A stretch of DNA of 64,000 nucleotides from Pedobacter mendelii (GCF_014635725.1 NZ_BMDJ01000005.1:124001-188000); one strand, 5' to 3'. Counted from the stretch's first letter, positions 15,966-24,679 are shown. Notes: generated by a model from the letters alone, not told the origin. Made by a program: numbers and translations.

Positions 15966-17381
15966 ATGAACTTTACCAAAATAAATTCGGAAATTTTAGC
16001 AGAAATTAAATCAGCTATAGGCGAGGAAAAAGTATTTACCGATGCTGAAAGTTTAGATAATTACAGTCACGACGAAACGGAAGATTTGCGTTATCAGCCA
16101 GAAGTTGTGGTTAAACCGACATCTCCTAAAGATGTTTCTACATTACTTAAAATTTGTAATGCACATCATGTACCAGTAACGCCACGCGGTGGAGGAACAG
16201 GTTTAAGCGGTGCTGCTTTACCGATCTATGGTGGGGTTTCTTTATCGATGGAAAAATTTAAATCGATACTTGATATTGATACAGAAAACTTGCAGGCAAC
16301 AGTTGAACCCGGTGTAATTACCGAAGAATTTATTAATGCGGTTGGCGAAAAAGGACTGCTTTATCCAGTAGATCCAAGTAGTAAAGGTTCTTGTTTTCTT
16401 GGTGGTAATGTTGCTCATGGTTCTGGCGGGCCAAGAGTTGTAAAATACGGAACAATCCGTGAGTATATTTTAAATCTCGAAGTTGTTTTACCTAACGGAG
16501 ATATCATTTGGACGGGTGCTAATACATTAAAATATGCCTCAGGATATAATTTAACACAGTTAATGATTGGTTCGGAGGGAACTTTGGCTGTGGTAACAAA
16601 AATCGTAACTAAACTTTTGCCTAAACCAAGTCAATCAGTTTTAATGATGGGTTCTTTCAGTTCAAATGAGGATGCCTGTGCTGCAGTTTCGGCTATTTTT
16701 AGGGCAGGTGTAACACCATCTGCATTAGAGTTTATGGAACGGAAAGGAGTGGAGTGGGTAATTAAATTCGATGACATCAAGTTTGATTTAAAGGATGATG
16801 TTGCCGCATTGTTAATGATTGAATTTGATGGAGATGATTTAGATGACATATTCAAAAACTGCGAAAAAACTAATATCGTTTTAGAAGAGCACAATTGCAC
16901 GGAGGTTTTATTCGCTGATACCGCATCGCAAAAGGAAGAACTATGGCGGATGCGTAGAACGATGGCTGAATCGGTAAAAGCAAATTCTGTTTATAAGGAA
17001 GAAGATACCGTTGTACCTCGTGCAGCTTTACCGAAATTAATCAACGGAATTAAAGAAATAGGATCTAAATATGGCTTTGAAAGTGTTTGTTATGGCCATG
17101 CAGGTGATGGAAATTTGCATGTTAACATTGTTAAGGCTGGTATGAGTGATGGAGATTGGAAGGATAAACTCAAATTTGGTATCGCTGAAATTTTCGAATT
17201 AACAACTGCTTTGGGTGGAACTTTATCCGGTGAACATGGAATTGGCTTGGTACAAAAAGAGTTTATGCCAATTAAATACTCCGAAATACATTTAAATTTA
17301 ATGCGAGGAATCAAAAATGTTTTTGACCCAAATGGGATTTTAAACCCTGGGAAGATAATGCCGAACCCCCAAACCCCCTAA
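15966..17381 (+). CDS. FAD-linked oxidase, GlcD / D-lactate dehydrogenase type
   Basis: The 471-residue flavoprotein oxidises a 2-hydroxy acid such as glycolate or D-lactate. The PCMH-type FAD domain is at the N-terminus (VTPRGGGTGLSGAALP, GSEGTLAVVT). The C-terminal oxidase domain shows YGHAGDGNLHVNIV and LSGEHGIGLVQKEFM, both standard for this family. The last residues (MPNPQTP) are encoded within the left arm of a long inverted repeat, so the natural C-terminus has probably been altered or extended. Substrate specificity is not determined by the sequence. Confidence 0.9.
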   Translation: MNFTKINSEILAEIKSAIGEEKVFTDAESLDNYSHDETEDLRYQPEVVVKPTSPKDVSTLLKICNAHHVPVTPRGGGTGLSGAALPIYGGVSLSMEKFKSILDIDTENLQATVEPGVITEEFINAVGEKGLLYPVDPSSKGSCFLGGNVAHGSGGPRVVKYGTIREYILNLEVVLPNGDIIWTGANTLKYASGYNLTQLMIGSEGTLAVVTKIVTKLLPKPSQSVLMMGSFSSNEDACAAVSAIFRAGVTPSALEFMERKGVEWVIKFDDIKFDLKDDVAALLMIEFDGDDLDDIFKNCEKTNIVLEEHNCTEVLFADTASQKEELWRMRRTMAESVKANSVYKEEDTVVPRAALPKLINGIKEIGSKYGFESVCYGHAGDGNLHVNIVKAGMSDGDWKDKLKFGIAEIFELTTALGGTLSGEHGIGLVQKEFMPIKYSEIHLNLMRGIKNVFDPNGILNPGKIMPNPQTP

Positions 17382-17490
17382 AGGGAGAGTTAAAGGCAAA
17401 GTGGAAAAGCGATTCAAAGAAATAAATGTGGTTTTTAGTGGCTCATAGAAAGACCTTTGGAAAGGCAAAGCCCCTTTAGTGTGTTGGGGG
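17366..17490. repeat. Inverted repeat of the CCCCCTAAAGGG type between convergent genes
   Basis: The left arm (about 17366-17400, with CCCCCTAAAGGG) and the right arm (about 17461-17490, with CCCCTTTAGTGTGTTGGGGG) are complementary with mismatches. Both flanking genes end inside the arms: the FAD oxidase stop is at 17379-17381 and the thioesterase stop at 17476-17478. The element may terminate both transcripts. It looks like a mobile or dispersed repeat rather than a plain terminator. Confidence 0.75.
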
Positions 17491-17970
17491 TATTGCTTCA
17501 AAGCCTAACATCTTTTGCTTTTCTGCATCTGGTATAGCTGTTGGTTTGCTTGTAGTATAATCAACAGCTATACAAATCGTTTTGCCCTTGCTACAGATTA
17601 ACTCTTCTGTCCCTTTAATTTTTACAATTTGATATTCCAAATCAAAGCTTGTATTTCCGATTCTTGAAGTTTTTACATGAACGGCAATTTTATCATTCAT
17701 CACGATAGGTAAAATGTAATCTAATTCTGCATGCGCGATTACAATTCCTGTTTTCTCCCAGTCCCATTTTACAATCTCTTCCCAATATTTCGTTCTGGCG
17801 ATTTCTAAGTAGGTAAAATATACCGAATTATTAACGTGACCCATCATGTCGAAATCAATAAAACGCAAATGAATATTCGTTTTATAGTTGAATTTATCTG
17901 AAAATTCCCGAATATCTGTCAACTTGTCTTTTGATTTGGAAATAATTTGCCATAATGTCTTGAAAATCAT
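17476..17970 (-). CDS. Acyl-CoA thioesterase, 4HBT hotdog family
   Basis: The 164-residue protein has a hotdog domain with RFIDFDMMGHVNNSVYFTYLEIAR, where Asp and His/Asn are the usual 4-hydroxybenzoyl-CoA thioesterase active-site residues. Next come an AELDYILPI strand and SFDLEYQI. It should hydrolyse an acyl-CoA in the cytoplasm; the acyl group is unknown. The last residues (IPPTH) are coded by the right arm of the inverted repeat shared with the convergent oxidase gene. The first 25 residues before the domain are basic and variable. Confidence 0.88.
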   Translation of the reverse strand: MIFKTLWQIISKSKDKLTDIREFSDKFNYKTNIHLRFIDFDMMGHVNNSVYFTYLEIARTKYWEEIVKWDWEKTGIVIAHAELDYILPIVMNDKIAVHVKTSRIGNTSFDLEYQIVKIKGTEELICSKGKTICIAVDYTTSKPTAIPDAEKQKMLGFEAIPPTH

Positions 17971-18038
17971 AAATATTTGGTTTGGTATGTAAGTTGAATA
18001 ATGGTTAATATCAAATTAAAAAAATAAAAATTAGAGAT

Positions 18039-18473
18039 ATGACACTTGTAAATTTTAACAACAGAACCCGCAACACAGCTCCTTACTTTAACAATGTTTT
18101 TGATTCATTGTTTAGCGATGCAGTAACTAAAAATAAAATGGTTGATAAATCGCCAAACGTAAATATTCACGAAAAGGAAACTTCTTATATTATTGAGTTA
18201 GCTGCGCCAGGTTTAAAGAAAGAAGATTTTCAAATCAACTTAAAAAAAGAGACTCTTTCTGTTTGGGCAGAAGTTAAGAAAGATGAAACCCAAGTAGCTA
18301 AAGATTTTACACGTAAAGAATTCGACTATAGCTCATTTGCAAGATCGTTTAATTTACCTGATAAAGCTGATGGTGATAAAATTACCGCTGAATATAAAGA
18401 TGGTATTTTAAGTATCAATATCAGCAAAAAAGACGATGTTAAATTACAACACAAAGAAATTGTAGTATCGTGA
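18039..18473 (+). CDS. Small heat-shock protein, Hsp20 / alpha-crystallin family
   Basis: The 144-residue chaperone holds unfolded proteins for refolding. The alpha-crystallin domain starts near residue 40 (KSPNVNIHEKETSYIIELAAPGLKKEDFQI) and includes the typical SFARSFNLPD and AEYKDGILSINISK (GIL motif). The C-terminus ends in IVVS, a short version of the IxV tail. It is monocistronic: the preceding gene is divergent and a strong hairpin with a T tract follows at 18527. Heat or sigma control is likely, but no specific operator was seen. Confidence 0.93.
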   Translation: MTLVNFNNRTRNTAPYFNNVFDSLFSDAVTKNKMVDKSPNVNIHEKETSYIIELAAPGLKKEDFQINLKKETLSVWAEVKKDETQVAKDFTRKEFDYSSFARSFNLPDKADGDKITAEYKDGILSINISKKDDVKLQHKEIVVS

Positions 18474-18526
18474 TAAAAATATTCTCGTAAGAGGGTTTTC
18501 ATAATAGTTTAAGTTTAGGTTTTACG

Positions 18527-18559
18527 AGGTTAGCATTGGATAATGCTAACCTTATTTTT
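18527..18559 (+). terminator. Intrinsic terminator after hsp20
   Basis: A perfect 11-bp stem (AGGTTAGCATT / AATGCTAACCT, 18527-18537 and 18542-18552) with a GGAT loop is followed by TATTTTTT. It is well placed to end the hsp20 transcript. Confidence 0.9.
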
Positions 18560-18609
18560 TACATGAACTTCTCAAGTATCTAATAAATAACCAGTGAACT
18601 AATTTACAA

Positions 18610-18639
18610 TTGAACTAATGAACCATTTTTGTACTTTTG
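18610..18639 (+). promoter_or_regulatory. Bacteroidota-type promoter of the 18644 gene
   Basis: TTG at 18610-18612 and TACTTTTG at 18632-18639 match the -33 and -7 elements, with 19 bases between them. The start codon at 18644 is only four bases after the -7 element, so the mRNA should begin at or very near the AUG (leaderless). Confidence 0.65.
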
Positions 18640-18643
18640 AGGC

Positions 18644-19963
18644 ATGATGGCAAGAGAAATTCTAGATACTAAACGTAAAGCACTTAAAATAAATCTTGAT
18701 CCGAGGATTTATGGAACTTTCGCTGAAATTGGGGCAGGGCAAGAAGTTTCCCGAAATTTTTTCAACGCTGGTGCAGCATCTGGAACCGTGGCCAAAACCA
18801 TGTCGGCTTATGATATGACTTTTAGCGATGCCATTTACGGTGCTGAATCTACCGGCCGTTATGTTTCTCAAAACAGGCTCTTGCAAATGCTCGACCATGA
18901 GTTTGGCTTACTTAATGAGCGTCTATCCGCTGCAAAATATGATAGCCAAACTTTTTTTGCTTTTGCTGATACCGTTACTACGCTTAATTACAAACGTACA
19001 AATGAACCTCATGGTTGGGTTGGTATTCGTTTCCAGGATGAGCCTAGAGGTTTACCTAACGAAATATTTTTCCATGTTCGCCTGCTAGATACTGATGTAA
19101 ATATGCAGCAACGTGTTTTGGGCATTATTGGTGTAAACCTGCTTTATGCAGCTTTTTATCATTATCAAGATCCAAAATTAATGGTCGAATCTTTAGCGGA
19201 TAATTTAACCATTGGTTCTGTAGAAATTGATTTAATCTCTGTTAAAGGTCCTGCTTTTACTGAAGTTGATAACATCTTACTTAATCTTTATATGATTATG
19301 AAAGATTTCTCGGCAGCTGCAATCTTCGATTCAGATGCACATCCTCGCCAGGCAAAAGATTTGCTATATAAAAAGGATATCATGATTTTGAGAACTAAAT
19401 ATGGCCAGAAATCATTGCCTAACTTTAATTTATTTAATAAAGCAACCGACCAATTTAAACGTACCAATAAAGTAGAAGATGGTAATCTTGCCGTAATGAT
19501 TGAGGTTTTATTAACAAATGTTTTAACTGATGAACAAGAAACACCTGATGATATTGATTTAGAATCTGTTGCGAAACGTACTCAAGAAATGTGCGATACA
19601 GGCAATATTGTGATTGTATCTAATTTCACACGTCACAACCGTTTGGCCAAATATTTAGCCCGATGTAAACCTAAAAGTGTTGGCTTGGCAACAAACATCA
19701 ATAACCTAAAATTTGTATTTAATTCTACAAACTTCAAAGGTGAAAACTATTCAGGCCAGTTATTGAGTTATGTAAACGACATGTTTAATACAAACGTTCG
19801 ATTGTTTGCTTACCCTTTTTTAGATAAAAAAACAAATGAAGTGATTACAACTTCGAATATGCCAATTACTCCAGAAGCGAAACCACTATTTGATTTTCTT
19901 TTGATAAATGGTTACATAACTGATATTAAAGATTATAATGAGGACGAAGTAAAAACTGTTTAG
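18644..19963 (+). CDS. Conserved cytoplasmic protein of unknown function, 439 aa
   Basis: This protein is conserved in my memory of Bacteroidota genomes, where it carries unreliable names such as nucleotidyltransferase. I see no Walker, zinc or nucleotidyltransferase motif. Visible features are FAEIGAGQEVSRNFFNAG near the N-terminus, HGWVGIRFQDEPRGLPNEIF, LYAAFYHYQDP, a middle DSDAHPRQAKDLLYKKD and a late NIVIVSNFTRHNRLAKYLARC. There is no signal peptide or membrane segment. It stands alone between the hsp20 terminator and a convergent LD-carboxypeptidase gene. Function is unknown. Confidence 0.85.
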   Translation: MMAREILDTKRKALKINLDPRIYGTFAEIGAGQEVSRNFFNAGAASGTVAKTMSAYDMTFSDAIYGAESTGRYVSQNRLLQMLDHEFGLLNERLSAAKYDSQTFFAFADTVTTLNYKRTNEPHGWVGIRFQDEPRGLPNEIFFHVRLLDTDVNMQQRVLGIIGVNLLYAAFYHYQDPKLMVESLADNLTIGSVEIDLISVKGPAFTEVDNILLNLYMIMKDFSAAAIFDSDAHPRQAKDLLYKKDIMILRTKYGQKSLPNFNLFNKATDQFKRTNKVEDGNLAVMIEVLLTNVLTDEQETPDDIDLESVAKRTQEMCDTGNIVIVSNFTRHNRLAKYLARCKPKSVGLATNINNLKFVFNSTNFKGENYSGQLLSYVNDMFNTNVRLFAYPFLDKKTNEVITTSNMPITPEAKPLFDFLLINGYITDIKDYNEDEVKTV

Positions 19964-20009
19964 TATCGTTTATCTCGATAATGGCTTAAAGTAACGATAC
20001 GGTGAAATG

Positions 20010-21032
20010 TTAAAGACTTCGAAGTGTCGAGACAGTTTCATTTACATCCAAAACATGTTTTACGCCGCACTTTAAAGCAAAGTTATTACGTTGATGGCCA
20101 ACAGGAAAATCGAAAGCAATAGGATAGTTATATTCTTTAACTTTTTCCAGAACGATATCATAAATAGTTTTACCGAATTCTTCACCAACATCATCTGGCT
20201 TAACTTTGAAACCACCGATAATTAAACCTTTTAAGTTTTTAAGTTTACCACAACGCTTTAAATTCCAAAACATCCTATCAATACTGTAAAGATATTCTCC
20301 AGTATCCTCTATAAAGAGAATTTTGTTTTTGGTATCTAAATCAGAATCGCTTCCGGCTAATGTTTCGATGATACTTAAATTTCCACCCACTAAAACGCCA
20401 TCAACTTTCCCCAATCTGTTGTTCGGATTGATAGGAGCAGTGTAAAACATTTGTTCACCGATAAGTGCATTTTTTATAGATAAAATGGTTTCTATTTGAA
20501 TGGGTTCAGCTTTTTCCCAATCATCAGGAAAACTATTACACATTTTAGAATGGATAGAGGCAATACCATAATTTTTGGCCAAATGACAATGAAAAACGGT
20601 AATATCGCTAAAACCAATAATCCATTTTGGGGTTTTCTTTAATGATGAAAAATCCAGCTTATCAATTATCCTAACAAAACCATAGCCACCGCGAGCACAC
20701 ATAATTGCTTTAATATTATGGTCATCAAGCATTTTTTGAAAATCAATTAATCGCTCTTCATCCGTTCCGCCGTAGGTAAAATCTCGTTTGCCAATGGTTT
20801 CACCAATTTTAATATTGAAGCCCCAGCTTTGCATTTGCAAAACCGATGGCTGAATTTGTTCAAGGGTAATGTATCCCGCCGGACTTGTAATACCAATCGC
20901 ATCACCTTGCTTTAGATATGGAGGAATTTTAAACGATGAACTTTCATTCTCTATCGGTTTTGCCAAAGTTTTAAAAACAGGAAGTATTGTTGCAGCCGCA
21001 ATAAATGAAGAAAGGAAGTGTTTTCTGTTCAT
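20010..21032 (-). CDS. LD-carboxypeptidase (peptidase family S66), exported
   Basis: Family S66 trims the terminal D-Ala of muropeptide tetrapeptides during peptidoglycan recycling, or self-immunity peptides in the MccF branch. The 340-residue protein begins with an export signal (NRKHFLSSFIAAATILP), so it probably acts in the periplasm, unlike cytoplasmic E. coli LdcA. ARGGYGFVRIIDKLDF and IGFSDITVFH carry the nucleophile Ser region, LFIEDTGEYLYSIDRM carries the Glu, and PVGHQRNNFAL the His. All parts of the triad appear present. Confidence 0.9.
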   Translation of the reverse strand: MNRKHFLSSFIAAATILPVFKTLAKPIENESSSFKIPPYLKQGDAIGITSPAGYITLEQIQPSVLQMQSWGFNIKIGETIGKRDFTYGGTDEERLIDFQKMLDDHNIKAIMCARGGYGFVRIIDKLDFSSLKKTPKWIIGFSDITVFHCHLAKNYGIASIHSKMCNSFPDDWEKAEPIQIETILSIKNALIGEQMFYTAPINPNNRLGKVDGVLVGGNLSIIETLAGSDSDLDTKNKILFIEDTGEYLYSIDRMFWNLKRCGKLKNLKGLIIGGFKVKPDDVGEEFGKTIYDIVLEKVKEYNYPIAFDFPVGHQRNNFALKCGVKHVLDVNETVSTLRSL

Positions 21033-21092
21033 CTAGGTAAAGGTAGTTTGTTGATTTGGCTAATATATGATTTAAAATTTTTCCATAAAAGA

Positions 21093-21368
21093 AAAGGGAT
21101 TTATATCCATAAATCCCTTTTTTAAACCAAACAAATTAATCTGTAAAAGATTAGTATAATGTGAATTATGAGTAGATAACCGTTAACTAAATAAAATGTT
21201 TTGATTTTTTTGAAAAAAATACGCTTTAGTTATTTAATCTATATACATAAAAGTTAAGGCTACCCATCGCGGATAGCCCTTGCTAACAACAAAACAAATA
21301 TTAAGATAAGAAATCTTCCTGATTGAGCAGAATCAGGAATTGGTGCTATGAGTACACGTAGCGGTTAG
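21093..21368 (+). other. Two related stem-loop elements with mini-ORFs (possible structured RNA)
   Basis: Element A has an 11-bp hairpin (21093-21103 with 21110-21120), an AAACAAAT linker, a small hairpin and ATGAGTA at 21168. Element B repeats the plan: a hairpin (21258-21262 with 21274-21278), AAAACAAAT, a 7-bp hairpin (21318-21324 with 21331-21337) and ATGAGTA at 21348 opening MSTRSG and a stop. The 11-bp hairpin could also be a terminator in either direction. No known RNA family was recognised. The strand is assumed. From 21610 to 21900 only AT-rich DNA was seen. Confidence 0.35.
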
Positions 21369-21439
21369 TAATGGATTCGAAACATTATGCAAAAGTTTAC
21401 GAAATTTCAACCTCCCAATCGGTCAACTGACCATATAAT

Positions 21440-21597
21440 TTAAACAGGTTTTAACGCTAAAAAATCTTTTAATTCTACAGTCTGCTGCTGATTTAGCTTA
21501 TCTTCATAATTTGATTTTTTTTGACCACATCAATCTTAACTTTATAATTCAAGCTGGGATATTCATCTATTGCTGGATATTGAAAATAAATTGACAT
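21440..21597 (-). pseudogene. Small gene with a single frameshift, 52 codons
   Basis: The minus strand opens MSIYFQYPAIDEYPSLNYKV and then KIDVVKK, then hits a run of eight A. Adding one A restores a second frame (SNYEDKLNQQQTVELKDF, then LALKPV) that ends in a stop, making 52 residues. An in-frame TAA lies just before the ATG. Either the gene is broken, the homopolymer is a sequencing error, or slippage rejoins the frames. The sequence looks soluble and matches no family I know. Confidence 0.5.
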
Positions 21598-21942
21598 GAT
21601 TTCTGCACTTTAATTGTTTAACATATCTTTATACTGATTAACATTAAGTAAATCTATAAATTAGTGTATAACCTATAGATTTAGTAGTTTTAAAATAAAA
21701 AATAATTTAAGTTGCTGACATACAATTTATTATTTTTTATCACACTAGCTTTTTCTTCCAAGACACTTATCTAAATTAATAAACCTGGATAGAAATGATC
21801 CGGTTTTTCATCGAAAATAATGTATAGTAGGACTAACGTACCTAAGGATTAGCGGCATTCATTTTCAAGCCTTTCAATTCAATTTCTCAAAAGCTAATTA
21901 TTTTAAGGATATTTGCATTTTCAAACATTAAAAATAATAAGC

Positions 21943-23241
21943 GTGTCATTAGATAAATTAAAACTGAGCAAACCGCTTGTAGCAGCCATGACTGATGCAG
22001 GATTTTTAAGTCCAAAGGAAATCCAAATCAAAACCATGTCTAGAATTTTAGGTGGCCAGGATGTTATTGCGGTAGGACCAGAGGGTGCAGGAAAAACTAC
22101 TGCTTATGTTTTAGCTACTTTAATGAAGCTGAAATATGCCTTCGAGGAGGCTCCCAGGGCTTTAATCTTAGTTCCAGATGCAGAACATGTTGACCATGTT
22201 TTAGAACAATTTAAATTATTGAACCGTAATAATACTTTCAGAATTTTAGGAATTGATAGTCGTGGTGCCGTAGATACACAAATGAATGAGATTACAGATG
22301 GCGTTGATATTATTGTTGCCGTACCAGATAGGGCTCGTGCTTTGTATTTAAAATTAGCCTTAAACACTAATAAAATTCAACTATTCATTGTAGATAATGC
22401 CGAACTAATTGTTAAAAAAGGTTTGCAATTACCCGTTGTAGAATTAGCCAATAGTGCGTATAAATCTCAGCATTTAGTATTTACAGAAGTTTTGCATGAA
22501 AAATTGAATCACATGATTTCGCCTTTCATGAAAGAATCTACAACTACTATAGAAGTTGATGAAATTGGAGAAGCTCAAGCTGAAGTTTACCAGCAAATGT
22601 TGTATCAGGTTCCAAATTTTAGAACGAAGCTTAATCTTTTAACCTTATTATTAAATGATATTGAGTTTTTTGATAAGGTAATTGTTTTCGTAAATACCAG
22701 ATTAACAGCTCAAACGGTTTATAAAAACTTTAATCATAACAAAGAAGGTGAAATTAGCATTTATCGTTCTTTATTTTTTGATGATAAAGGTTATGATGAT
22801 ATCGAAGATTTTAAAGATAATCCGGATGCGAGGGTGTTAATTGTAGCAAATGAAAATTTAGATGAGCTGGATATTCAAGGTATTCCATTTATTCTTCATT
22901 TAGAATTACCTGAGCAAAAAGAAACTTTGATTCAGCGTATTGTTAAGCGTATAGATGAAGATGTTGTTGCAATAACTTTTTCGACTGACATTGAATTAAT
23001 TGAGGTGAAAAAGATTGAGCAGGCAATTGGCCAGCGTATGGAAGTGATGGAATTACCAGAAGATCTAAAAATTGTAGATGCAGCATCAAAACCAAAGAAA
23101 AAGAAAAATGGGGAAGAAGAGGATACATCTGAACGTGGCGCTGCTTTCCACGAAAAGAAAGCAAGTAATTTGAAGAATTACAATTATAGTGCTGGTACCA
23201 AAGCCAAAATGACGTATAAGAATAAGAAGGGCTTATCTTAA
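21943..23241 (+). CDS. DEAD-box RNA helicase homologue with degenerate motifs
   Basis: The GTG at 21943 (SLDKLKLSKPLVAAM) fits the Q-motif start better than the upstream TTG, giving 432 residues. The Q motif GFLSPKEIQ and a Walker A (GPEGAGKT, 45-52) are present. Motif II, however, reads DNAE (151-154) instead of DEAD, the SAT motif is missing, motif V reads NENLDELDIQG without the usual TD..ARG, and motif VI QRIVKRID (331-338) lacks the HRxGRxxR pattern. It keeps the two-domain length plus a basic tail (KPKKKKN). Weak or no ATPase is inferred; it may act as an RNA-binding scaffold. Confidence 0.85.
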   Translation: MSLDKLKLSKPLVAAMTDAGFLSPKEIQIKTMSRILGGQDVIAVGPEGAGKTTAYVLATLMKLKYAFEEAPRALILVPDAEHVDHVLEQFKLLNRNNTFRILGIDSRGAVDTQMNEITDGVDIIVAVPDRARALYLKLALNTNKIQLFIVDNAELIVKKGLQLPVVELANSAYKSQHLVFTEVLHEKLNHMISPFMKESTTTIEVDEIGEAQAEVYQQMLYQVPNFRTKLNLLTLLLNDIEFFDKVIVFVNTRLTAQTVYKNFNHNKEGEISIYRSLFFDDKGYDDIEDFKDNPDARVLIVANENLDELDIQGIPFILHLELPEQKETLIQRIVKRIDEDVVAITFSTDIELIEVKKIEQAIGQRMEVMELPEDLKIVDAASKPKKKKNGEEEDTSERGAAFHEKKASNLKNYNYSAGTKAKMTYKNKKGLS

Positions 23242-23266
23242 TCAATGAAGTCCTTTGTAATTTGTT

Positions 23267-23322
23267 TGTCTGAGCTTGTCGAAGACTTTAATGCTGAGTA
23301 CTTTGACAGACTTAGCTTGACA
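23267..23322. repeat. Imperfect palindrome of the GAGCTTGTCGAA family
   Basis: TGAGCTTGTCGAAG at 23271-23284 repeats the arm found after lysA, and CTTTGACAGACTTAGCTTGACA at 23301-23322 is a decayed reverse copy. It lies between the helicase stop and a strong bidirectional terminator. Confidence 0.5.
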
Positions 23323-23350
23323 TAATTAAATGCATAAATATTAAAACCTA

Positions 23351-23378
23351 AAAAGCCCCGATTTTCATCGGGGCTTTT
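23351..23378. terminator. Bidirectional intrinsic terminator
   Basis: An 11-bp GC-rich stem (AAAAGCCCCGA / TCGGGGCTTTT) with loop TTTTCA lies between the convergent helicase and ompA genes. The A and T runs on either side let it work in both directions. Confidence 0.9.
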
Positions 23379-23398
23379 CTATTTCATTTAACTATTAA

Positions 23399-24679
23399 CT
23401 AGTATAAAGTAAATTCTACACGACGGTTTTCTTGACGACCAGCTGCAGTTTTGTTAGTTGAAATTGGTTGGTCAGGTCCGTAACCTGTAGCTTCAACTCT
23501 TGATGCATTAACACCTTGAGATACTAAATAAGCTTTTACCGATTCAGCTCTTTCTTTAGATAAACGTAAGTTTAACTCTCTGCCGCCAGTGTTATCTGTG
23601 TGGCCGGCTAATTTTAAGCTGAAGTTTTTGTCTACCAATAAACCTGCAACCCTGTTTAAAGTACTATAAGATTTAGAACGGATAGTTGATTTACCTAAAT
23701 CGAATTCTAAGTTAGAAATTGCGTCTTTAACTACTTTACGATCTTCTTCTGTGATAACTCTTGTTTCCTTAATAATTTCGCGTTGAACTTTGATTGGGCA
23801 ACCTGCACCATCTACTACAGTACCTGATACTGATCCAGGGCATTTGTCGAATTTATTTGCAACACCGTCATTATCATCATCAGCTAAATCTTTAGCATAT
23901 TGGGCTCTATCAGCTGCTGCGTTTTGTTCTGCTGTTGATAATGCTTTTCTTAATTCAGCACTTTCTTCAGCACTTTGTTTACGAAGATCAGCTACTGCAC
24001 TGTAGTTTTGCAATTGTGAATTTTCTTTATTTCCTAAAGCAAATTCTAAACCTGCGTGTGCATAAGAAAACCTACTTTCGTTATAAGCACTTTTAACTGT
24101 TGGAGATGATTTGATGAAATTGATATCGTAACCCAAATCTATATTGATACCTTTAGATACACCAAATTTGAATCCAACTCCCGTTGGGATATACCAGCCT
24201 TCTCTTTCTGAAAAAACCTGAGTACTTCCAACCTGAGAATCAGATGACATGTAACCAGCACCTGCTTTAATGTAAGGGATTAAAACAGCGTTTTCAGTAT
24301 TTAAACTAAAGTTAGCAATGTTTAAAACAGCTGTTAACGACCCAGACCAGTTGATGCTATTTTTTTGTTCGATAGTGCTGGTTGTGTTAAGTGTTTTAAT
24401 TTCACCACGTAAGAAATCAGCTTGTAAGCCTAAGGCTGGTAAAATTTGTTTTTTAATGAAAGCACCGTATCCAATACTTTTAAATTCATCTGCTTTAACG
24501 CTTCCACCACCTAAAAAAGTGTTTTGACTTAAGATACCGCCATGAGCACCAATGCTCCATGTTCTTAATGATTGCTTACCAAACCTACCGGATGTAGTTG
24601 GTGTTTCTTGTGCAAATAATTGTGATGACAAACCTAATAAGGCTACCAACATTGTTGATTTTGTAATTCTCGAATTCAT
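23399..24679 (-). CDS. OmpA family outer-membrane protein with barrel and peptidoglycan domain
   Basis: The 426-residue protein links the outer membrane to peptidoglycan. In order it has a signal peptide ending near LFAQ, a beta-barrel of about 200 residues, a helical segment rich in Ala and Glu, and a calcium-binding thrombospondin type 3 segment (DDDNDGVANKFDKCPG). The OmpA_C domain follows, with LAGHTDNTGGRELNLRLSKERA and GYGPDQPISTN, ending RRVEFTLY. Such proteins are usually abundant. The 523 bases upstream probably hold its promoter and leader. Confidence 0.93.
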   Translation of the reverse strand: MNSRITKSTMLVALLGLSSQLFAQETPTTSGRFGKQSLRTWSIGAHGGILSQNTFLGGGSVKADEFKSIGYGAFIKKQILPALGLQADFLRGEIKTLNTTSTIEQKNSINWSGSLTAVLNIANFSLNTENAVLIPYIKAGAGYMSSDSQVGSTQVFSEREGWYIPTGVGFKFGVSKGINIDLGYDINFIKSSPTVKSAYNESRFSYAHAGLEFALGNKENSQLQNYSAVADLRKQSAEESAELRKALSTAEQNAAADRAQYAKDLADDDNDGVANKFDKCPGSVSGTVVDGAGCPIKVQREIIKETRVITEEDRKVVKDAISNLEFDLGKSTIRSKSYSTLNRVAGLLVDKNFSLKLAGHTDNTGGRELNLRLSKERAESVKAYLVSQGVNASRVEATGYGPDQPISTNKTAAGRQENRRVEFTLY

